Below, piece after piece: positions 59,140 to 64,000 of a DNA stretch of 64,000 nucleotides; position 1 is the stretch's first letter, and each line of letters opens with the position of its first letter. Source of the DNA: an uncultured Erythrobacter sp. (lineage in GTDB: Bacteria; Pseudomonadota; Alphaproteobacteria; Sphingomonadales; Sphingomonadaceae); NCBI GenBank assembly GCA_913055155.1, contig CAJXJR010000004.1, forward strand, positions 1 through 64,000. The letters are read 5' to 3'. The notes beneath the pieces are model-generated. The model searched no databases, had not been told where the DNA came from, and saw nothing but the letters and a program-made list of their open reading frames with translations. The position numbers and the translations under genes are program-made.

Positions 59140-59287
59140 CGTATTTACAGGTTTCGCGCTCGTAATCCCATGCTCCGCCCCGGTCGAGGCATCTGTCCCG
59201 ATCAAACCAGTCGTCTGCCCAGCACCCGCTCGCAACTCCACCGACGAAGGTCGTTACGACCAGAGCAAAGGCGATAGAACGCCGCAT
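59132..59287 (-). CDS. 51-residue secreted cysteine-containing protein
   Basis: The frame from ATG 59287 encodes 51 residues: a signal-like N-terminus ([20 protein letters not shown]), then [20 protein letters not shown] and a final cysteine (ETCKYDD). It could be a lipoprotein or disulphide-linked peptide. It is translationally joined to the DsrE-like gene (TGATG) and overlaps ruvB by 8 bases. Confidence 0.65.
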   Translation of the reverse strand: MRRSIAFALVVTTFVGGVASGCWADDWFDRDRCLDRGGAWDYERETCKYDD

Positions 59288-59835
59288 CACGGGTTCAGCG
59301 TATAGCCCTGCTGCTGCAACAGCGCGTTCATGGTCATGGCGGACAGCGCCATCTGCACGCCGGGGATCAGGTCTTCCTTCGCCAGGCCCATGCCCGCGGC
59401 GCTCTGGCTGCACAGGTAGATCTGCACGCCGTGTTCCAACAGCGCCTCTATCAGCGGCAGGTTGGCGTTTTCCGCACCGTCCTTGCGCGCGGCATAGGCG
59501 TCTGCCTGCAGCAGGTCTGCGCCCGCACCGCCGTGCACCACGATGGCGACCTGGATGCGGTCCACCGGCACGCCAGCCCGCGCGTGCATGTTGATGAAGC
59601 GCGCCGCGCTTTCGAGGTGGCGGCTGACCGTGCCGGGCTCTGCCGCAGCAGACACGTCGAACACGTGGCGGAAGGCGGCATCGGCGGGCAGTTCCACGTC
59701 CAGCTCCACGTCGGCCACGGGGCCGAAGTCCTCGAACACCGGGCCGTAGGTGAAGCTGTCGGGATAGCCCTGCGCGGCAGCGGGGGCGCTGGTCATCAGC
59801 AGGGCGGCCAGGGCCAGTACAGTGGTTCGCATCAT
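59287..59835 (-). CDS. DsrE/DsrF-like periplasmic protein
   Basis: The 182-residue protein has a signal peptide (LALAALLMTSAPAAA) and a DsrE-type fold (IQVAIVVHGGAGADLLQ, HGVQIYLCSQSAAGMGL). The single cysteine in IYLCSQSA is at the position of the sulphur-relay cysteine of the family. It may be a sulphur carrier or a thiol sensor. It lies between ruvA and the small ORF, 7 bases after the ruvA stop. Confidence 0.8.
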   Translation of the reverse strand: MMRTTVLALAALLMTSAPAAAQGYPDSFTYGPVFEDFGPVADVELDVELPADAAFRHVFDVSAAAEPGTVSRHLESAARFINMHARAGVPVDRIQVAIVVHGGAGADLLQADAYAARKDGAENANLPLIEALLEHGVQIYLCSQSAAGMGLAKEDLIPGVQMALSAMTMNALLQQQGYTLNP

Positions 59836-59842
59836 GTCACTC

Positions 59843-60457
59843 CTATCCTGCGGCCTTCTTCAAGGCCGTGCGTATCAAGTCGGCTTCCCCGGCGCCTTCG
59901 CCCAGTTCGCCCTGCGCCTCAGCCACCGCGCGGGCGGCCACGGCGGGCTTGAAGCCCAGGCCCTGCAAGGCGGCGATGGCATCGGCGCTGGCGCCGCCTG
60001 CGGGCGTTGCCGCCACGCCGCCTGCCGCGCCGCCGCCGGCAGCCGGACCGGGCATCGCGCCTGCCTTGTCCTTCAATTCGTTGACGATGCGCGCGGCCAG
60101 TTTCGGCCCCACCCCGTTGGCGCGCGCTACCGTGGCAGCATCGCCGCCGGCGCAGGCATCGCGCAGTTCGCCGGTCGACAGGGCAGACAGGATCGACAGC
60201 GCCACCTTCGAGCCCACGCCCTGCACCGTATCGAGCAGGCGGAACCAGTCGCGTTCCTCCGCACTGGCAAAGCCCAGCAGGCGCATGTCGTTCTCGCTCA
60301 CCTGCATTTGCGTGCAGATGGTGCAGCTCTCCCCGCGCGCACCAAGCGTGCCCAGCGTCTTGGTGGAGCAATGGACGAGGTAGCCCACGCCGCCCACGTC
60401 GATCACCGCCCAGTCTTCACCGGTATCGTCGAGCGTGCCTGTCAGCTTTGCGATCAT
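59843..60457 (-). CDS. ruvA: Holliday junction DNA helicase RuvA
   Basis: The 204-residue RuvA has an N-terminal OB-fold ([26 protein letters not shown]), helix-hairpin-helix motifs ([35 protein letters not shown]) and a C-terminal RuvB-binding domain after an Ala/Gly-rich linker. It binds four-way junctions and recruits RuvB. No ruvC is in the window upstream of it. Confidence 0.93.
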   Translation of the reverse strand: MIAKLTGTLDDTGEDWAVIDVGGVGYLVHCSTKTLGTLGARGESCTICTQMQVSENDMRLLGFASAEERDWFRLLDTVQGVGSKVALSILSALSTGELRDACAGGDAATVARANGVGPKLAARIVNELKDKAGAMPGPAAGGGAAGGVAATPAGGASADAIAALQGLGFKPAVAARAVAEAQGELGEGAGEADLIRTALKKAAG

Positions 60458-60741
60458 GGGCTTCCCTCTGCGCTATCGCTGCTTGAGCGCGGTTTGTTCC
60501 TGCCCGCAAGCGATCCGGAAAGCCAGCGCAAAGGCGCATTTGTCCGCAAGCGCGCCGCTAATGTGGAGCACATGGAGCACTGTCCTGGAAGCAAAACCGC
60601 AAGCCCACCCGAAGACCTCGATCGGCGGCACTGCAGAGGCGACAAGGCAGGACATGGTGCGGTGCTAGCGGCAGCGACCGGGCGTAGGAAAATGTCCGGC
60701 TACTCGACAGGCGCGCAACTTTCGCGCAAAGGCCCTGTCCC

Positions 60742-61818
60742 ATGAGCTGGAACACATTCGGACGCGTCTTTCGCTTTACCACCTGGGGGGAAAGCCACGG
60801 CCCCGCGCTGGGCGTGGTGGTCGACGGGTGCCCGCCGGGCATCGAACTCAGCGAGGCGGACATCCAGCCTTACCTCGACGCGCGGCGGCCAGGGCAGTCG
60901 AAATATACGACGCAGCGGCGCGAGCCCGATGAAGTGCGCATCCTTTCAGGCGTGTTCGAGGGGCGCACCACCGGTACCCCGATCAGCCTGATGATCGAGA
61001 ACACCGACCAGCGCAGCAAGGACTATTCCGAAGTCGCCAAGGCCTATCGCCCCGGCCACGCGGACTACACCTATGACGCGAAGTACGGCTTTCGCGACTA
61101 TCGCGGCGGTGGCCGTTCCAGCGCGCGCGAGACGGCGGCACGCGTGGCGGCGGGCGCGATTGCGCGCAAGGTGATCCCCGAAGTCACGATCACGGGCTGG
61201 GTGGAGCAGATCGGCGAGGTGCCGCTGCTCTATTCGCGCTTCGACCGCGAGGAAATTGCCCGCAACCCGTTCTTCTGCCCCGACGCCGAGACGGTCACGC
61301 GGTGGGAGCAACTGGTGGACAACGCGCGCAAGAACGGCTCGTCACTGGGCGCGCTGGTCACCTGCTGGGCCGAAGGCGTGCCCGCTGGATGGGGCGCGCC
61401 GATCTATGCCAAGCTGGATAGCGAACTGGCCGCCGCGATGATGACGATCAACGCCACCAAGGGCGTGGAAATCGGCGATGGTTTTGCCGCTGTCACCAAT
61501 ACCGGCGAAACCAATGCCGACCCGATGCGCCCCGGCGCGGACGGCGGCGTCGAATTCGGCGCCAACCACGCAGGCGGCATCGCGGGCGGCATCTCCACGG
61601 GTCAGCCGGTCACTTGCCGGGTGGCCTTCAAGCCCACCAGCTCGATCCTGACGCCGGTGGATACGGTCACACGCGAAGGCGAAGCGACCGAAATCCGCAC
61701 CAAGGGCCGTCACGACCCCTGCGTGGGCATTCGCGGCGTGCCGGTGGTCGAGGCGATGATGGCACTGGTGCTGGCCGACCAGAAGCTGCTGCACCGTGCC
61801 CAGGTAGGGCAGCCTTAG
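60742..61818 (+). CDS. aroC: chorismate synthase
   Basis: The 358-residue AroC makes chorismate from EPSP with reduced FMN. Signatures include [32 protein letters not shown] and [18 protein letters not shown]; the FMN/EPSP site KPTSSI is near the end. It is convergent with the lipoprotein gene. A short palindrome (CCGCACAGTGCGG) lies between them. Confidence 0.95.
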   Translation: MSWNTFGRVFRFTTWGESHGPALGVVVDGCPPGIELSEADIQPYLDARRPGQSKYTTQRREPDEVRILSGVFEGRTTGTPISLMIENTDQRSKDYSEVAKAYRPGHADYTYDAKYGFRDYRGGGRSSARETAARVAAGAIARKVIPEVTITGWVEQIGEVPLLYSRFDREEIARNPFFCPDAETVTRWEQLVDNARKNGSSLGALVTCWAEGVPAGWGAPIYAKLDSELAAAMMTINATKGVEIGDGFAAVTNTGETNADPMRPGADGGVEFGANHAGGIAGGISTGQPVTCRVAFKPTSSILTPVDTVTREGEATEIRTKGRHDPCVGIRGVPVVEAMMALVLADQKLLHRAQVGQP

Positions 61819-61846
61819 CAGGGCAAGGACCGCACAGTGCGGGTGA

Positions 61847-62269
61847 CTAGTCGGCCGCGGTGATCGTTAGATCGCCCAGCGTGACGTTCATGTCCTCGCT
61901 CGTCACCGTCAGGTTGAATTCATCGCCGTTGTCGTTGGTACCACGCAGCGTGCGCTGGTTTTCGCGCGGGCTGGAAGCGGTCAGGTCGAAGCCGCGGCTT
62001 TCGGCCTCCGCGCGGTAATAGTCGAGCATCTGCTCGGCACTGTCGTTGGTGGTGAACAGCGCCATGGACATGCCCATTGCGCCCATGTTGGTCCGCACTT
62101 CGGCACCCGGATAGATCTCGAAGCCAAGCGCCAGTTCGCGGTCGGTATTGCCCGCGCCGACGACGGCCTCGTTTACCGCCTCCATCTCGTCTTGCAGGTC
62201 CGCTTCGCTATCGGCCCCGCCGCAAGCGACAAGCGCGGCGCAGGTCAGTAAAAGCATCGGATATTTCAT
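61847..62269 (-). CDS. lipoprotein of unknown function
   Basis: The 140-residue protein has a lipobox (MLLLTCAALVACGG) and a mature domain with no recognised family (YRAEAESRGFDLTASSP, NLTVTSEDMNVTLGDLTITA). Start ATG 62269 is preceded by AAGGGGGG. Role unknown. Confidence 0.75.
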   Translation of the reverse strand: MKYPMLLLTCAALVACGGADSEADLQDEMEAVNEAVVGAGNTDRELALGFEIYPGAEVRTNMGAMGMSMALFTTNDSAEQMLDYYRAEAESRGFDLTASSPRENQRTLRGTNDNGDEFNLTVTSEDMNVTLGDLTITAAD

Positions 62270-62445
62270 GTTCCCCCCTTTGGTCGCTCGTAGTCGAAGG
62301 CGCAGTAGAACAGTGAGGGGATATGCTCGCAAGCTCGGCAAGCGGGGATGTGGGATACCGTCGACGAGATGAGACGCGATCGGAAAGCAGGTGGATTGCA
62401 AAAACCGCAATACCTGTTGCAGTTTCCGAAACGTGTTCGGCTTTG

Positions 62446-62460
62446 ATCGATTATTTCGAT
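62446..62460. promoter_or_regulatory. palindrome upstream of ahpC
   Basis: ATCGA-TTATT-TCGAT lies about 100 bases before the ahpC start. It may be an operator in the ahpC promoter region. It does not clearly match the OxyR consensus by eye. Confidence 0.3.
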
Positions 62461-62477
62461 GTTAGCAATCGCACAAA

Positions 62478-62493
62478 ATCGCTTTTTTGCGAT
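62478..62493. promoter_or_regulatory. ATCGC-T6-GCGAT palindrome upstream of ahpC
   Basis: ATCGC and GCGAT flank six T, 65 bases before the ahpC start. It is a second candidate control site, or a hairpin of the leader RNA. Confidence 0.3.
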
Positions 62494-62557
62494 GCATCAA
62501 TCTCTATCTGGCGCGTTGAGTTCACAAACACACCAAACCAGAAAAGGGAATACAGCA

Positions 62558-63124
62558 ATGGGTATCATTGGCAGCACCATCAAGCCGTTCAAGGCCACCG
62601 CCTTCCAGGCCGGCAAGGATTTCTTCGACGTCACCGACGAAGACCTGAAGGGCAAGTGGAGCGTGTTCTTCTTCTATCCGGCCGACTTCACCTTCGTCTG
62701 CCCGACCGAGCTGGAAGACATGGGTGAAAAGTACGAAATGCTGCAGTCGATGGGCGTGGAAGTCTACGCCGTGTCGACCGACACGCACTTCAGCCACAAG
62801 GCCTGGCACGACACCTCGGAAAAGATCGCCAAGCTGAAGTTCCCGTTCCTGGGCGACCAGCTGCACACGCTGTCGAAGAACTTCGACGTGCTGCGCGAGG
62901 AAATGGGCCTGGCTGACCGCGCCACCTTCGTGGTCGACCCCGACGGCGTGATCCAGATCATGGAAATCACCTGCGAAGGCGTTGGCCGCAATGCCAACGA
63001 ACTGACCCGCAAGATCAAGGCCGCCCAGTACGTTCGCGAGAACCCCGGCCAGGTCTGCCCGGCCGCCTGGGAAGAAGGCAGCGATACGCTGGCTCCCTCG
63101 CTGGACCTCGTCGGCAAGATCTAA
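62558..63124 (+). CDS. ahpC: alkyl hydroperoxide reductase peroxiredoxin AhpC
   Basis: The 188-residue 2-Cys peroxiredoxin has its peroxidatic cysteine in FVCPTELED (C48) and the resolving cysteine in [10 protein letters not shown] (C167). It reduces peroxides and is recycled by AhpF. Start ATG 62558 follows an AAAAGGGAA ribosome-binding site. The frame extends further upstream but without AhpC-like sequence. Confidence 0.95.
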   Translation: MGIIGSTIKPFKATAFQAGKDFFDVTDEDLKGKWSVFFFYPADFTFVCPTELEDMGEKYEMLQSMGVEVYAVSTDTHFSHKAWHDTSEKIAKLKFPFLGDQLHTLSKNFDVLREEMGLADRATFVVDPDGVIQIMEITCEGVGRNANELTRKIKAAQYVRENPGQVCPAAWEEGSDTLAPSLDLVGKI

Positions 63125-63142
63125 GCCCGACCAATCCCCAAA

Positions 63143-63169
63143 GCGGGCGGTCCTGCACGGGTCGCCCGC
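63143..63169. terminator. hairpin after ahpC
   Basis: GCGGGCG (63143-63149) pairs with CGCCCGC (63163-63169). It is 18 bases past the ahpC stop with no T-run, so it may act as a partial terminator or an RNA-stabilising stem. Confidence 0.4.
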
Positions 63170-63210
63170 ACCCTTCCCGACACCGGTACCTTCCCCCCGA
63201 TTGGCCGGTT

Positions 63211-63264
63211 CGGGTCGCGAAGAGACCCGGGGCATCCCCCATCCCCCCTCCCGCCCCGGGTCTC
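63211..63264. promoter_or_regulatory. two mutually exclusive hairpins before ahpF
   Basis: CGGGTC (63211-63216) can pair with GACCCG (63224-63229). The same GACCC segment can instead join a 12-base stem, GAGACCCGGGGC (63222-63233) with GCCCCGGGTCTC (63253-63264). Both structures cannot form together. They sit between ahpC and ahpF and may set the ratio of the two. Confidence 0.35.
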
Positions 63265-63302
63265 GACGCCGGTTTCACCGTCATTTCCCCAAGGAGACAG
63301 AC

Positions 63303-64000
63303 ATGCTCGACGCCACCATGACGCAGCAGCTCAAGGCCTATCTTGAGAACTTGCGCGAACCGATCGAACTCGTCGCCTCGCTGGGCGATGACGACAAGAG
63401 CGCGCAGACGCGCGAACTGCTGGAAGAGATTTCCGCGCTGAGCGACAAGGTCACCGCCAGTTTCGACGGCCATGACGAGCGCAAGCCCAGCTTCCTGATC
63501 CGCCGCGCCAGCGACGCCACCAAATGGGTGCGTTTCGCCGGCCTGCCGATGGGTCACGAATTCACTTCGCTGGTGCTGGCGCTGCTGTGGGCCGGCGGCC
63601 ACCCGCCCAAGGTGGAGCAGGACGTGCTCGACCAGATCGCCGCGCTGGAGGAAGACCTCCACTTCGACATGTATTTCTCGCTGTCGTGCCACAATTGCCC
63701 CGACGTGGTGCAGGCGCTGACGCTGATGGCGCTCACCAACCCGCGCATTACCGCCACGCTGATCGAAGGCGGCACCTTCAAGGACGAGGTCGAAGCGCGC
63801 GACGTGATGGCCGTGCCCGCCACCTTCCTGAATGGCGAGCCGTTCTACAATGGCAAGATGAGCCTCGAGGAAGTGCTGGCCAAGGTCGACACCGGCGCCA
63901 GCGAAAAGGCCGCGGAAAAGCTTGCCGCCAAAGACCCGTTCGAAGTGCTGGTGGTGGGCGGCGGCCCGGGCGGCGTGGCTGCCTCCATCTACACCGCGCG
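63303..64000 (+). CDS. ahpF: alkyl hydroperoxide reductase subunit F, partial
   Basis: The frame begins at ATG 63303 after AAGGAGACAGAC and runs off the window at 64000, so only about 232 residues are seen. The N-terminal domain has the redox pair SLSCHNCPDVV (C129, C132), and the FAD domain opens with VVGGGPGGVAASI. It transfers electrons from NADH to AhpC. It lies 178 bases from the ahpC stop. Confidence 0.92.
   Translation, partial: MLDATMTQQLKAYLENLREPIELVASLGDDDKSAQTRELLEEISALSDKVTASFDGHDERKPSFLIRRASDATKWVRFAGLPMGHEFTSLVLALLWAGGHPPKVEQDVLDQIAALEEDLHFDMYFSLSCHNCPDVVQALTLMALTNPRITATLIEGGTFKDEVEARDVMAVPATFLNGEPFYNGKMSLEEVLAKVDTGASEKAAEKLAAKDPFEVLVVGGGPGGVAASIYTA

Noticed and set aside
58126-59277. 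Plus-strand open frame opposite ruvB
   Set aside because: Antisense shadow of ruvB with no recognisable motifs.

Overview
The window reads as chromosomal DNA of a sphingomonad-like alphaproteobacterium, probably near Erythrobacteraceae. I infer this from the GC-rich core genes, the dense 1- and 4-base start/stop overlaps and the kinds of conserved neighbours (MoxR/DUF58/SpoIIM/RDD block, ruvA/ruvB, acnA, ispG, ahpC/ahpF, tryptophan-halogenase-like protein, DUF2147). The species cannot be named from sequence alone.

The window has two halves. Bases 1 to about 20,295 are visibly lower in GC, loosely packed, with several gaps of 350-750 bases, and look accessory. A tRNA-Gln(CTG) gene on the minus strand (20296-20369) marks the boundary, with its 3' end facing the accessory side. 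No integrase was found. This half holds: a PAP2 membrane phosphatase and an M23 peptidase; a three-gene unit encoding a J-domain protein, a small protein and a ClpB-like AAA+ ATPase; a surface-glycan region (two GT2 enzymes, two GtrA-like flippases, two SAM methyltransferases, two GT-C-type membrane proteins); an orphan phage-packaging cassette (ParB-like/DNA methylase, DUF5681, TerL, HGG-motif protein); and an alpha/beta hydrolase.

Bases 20.4-64 kb are GC-rich and compact. At 20.9-27.6 kb is an arsenic-type biosynthetic cluster: ArsM-like methyltransferase, extended SDR, two glycosyltransferases of the arsenosugar-associated types, a mercuric-reductase-like flavoprotein, a radical SAM enzyme and a di-iron sterol-desaturase-family protein. 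Next come ppx-rlmE, a membrane cytochrome c, pheA, a halogenase-like flavoprotein, and a tightly overlapped DUF4129-DUF4350-MoxR-DUF58-SpoIIM-RDD-GNAT operon. Then follow an EAL/GAF phosphodiesterase, KefB-like and ZntB-like transporters, ispG, a 34-residue ORF with a thioredoxin-like lipoprotein, an HDAC-family deacetylase, a retropepsin-like protease, two L,D-transpeptidases, acnA, a PEP-CTERM-like Ser/Thr-rich protein broken at a G7 tract, ruvA-dsrE-small ORF-ruvB, aroC, and ahpC with the start of ahpF.

The best candidates for something undescribed are the J-domain/AAA+ unit, whose AAA+ pore loop is non-canonical, and the arsenic cluster, which lacks a recognisable ArsS but carries a different radical SAM protein. 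The G7 tract in the Ser/Thr-rich surface protein is also worth attention.
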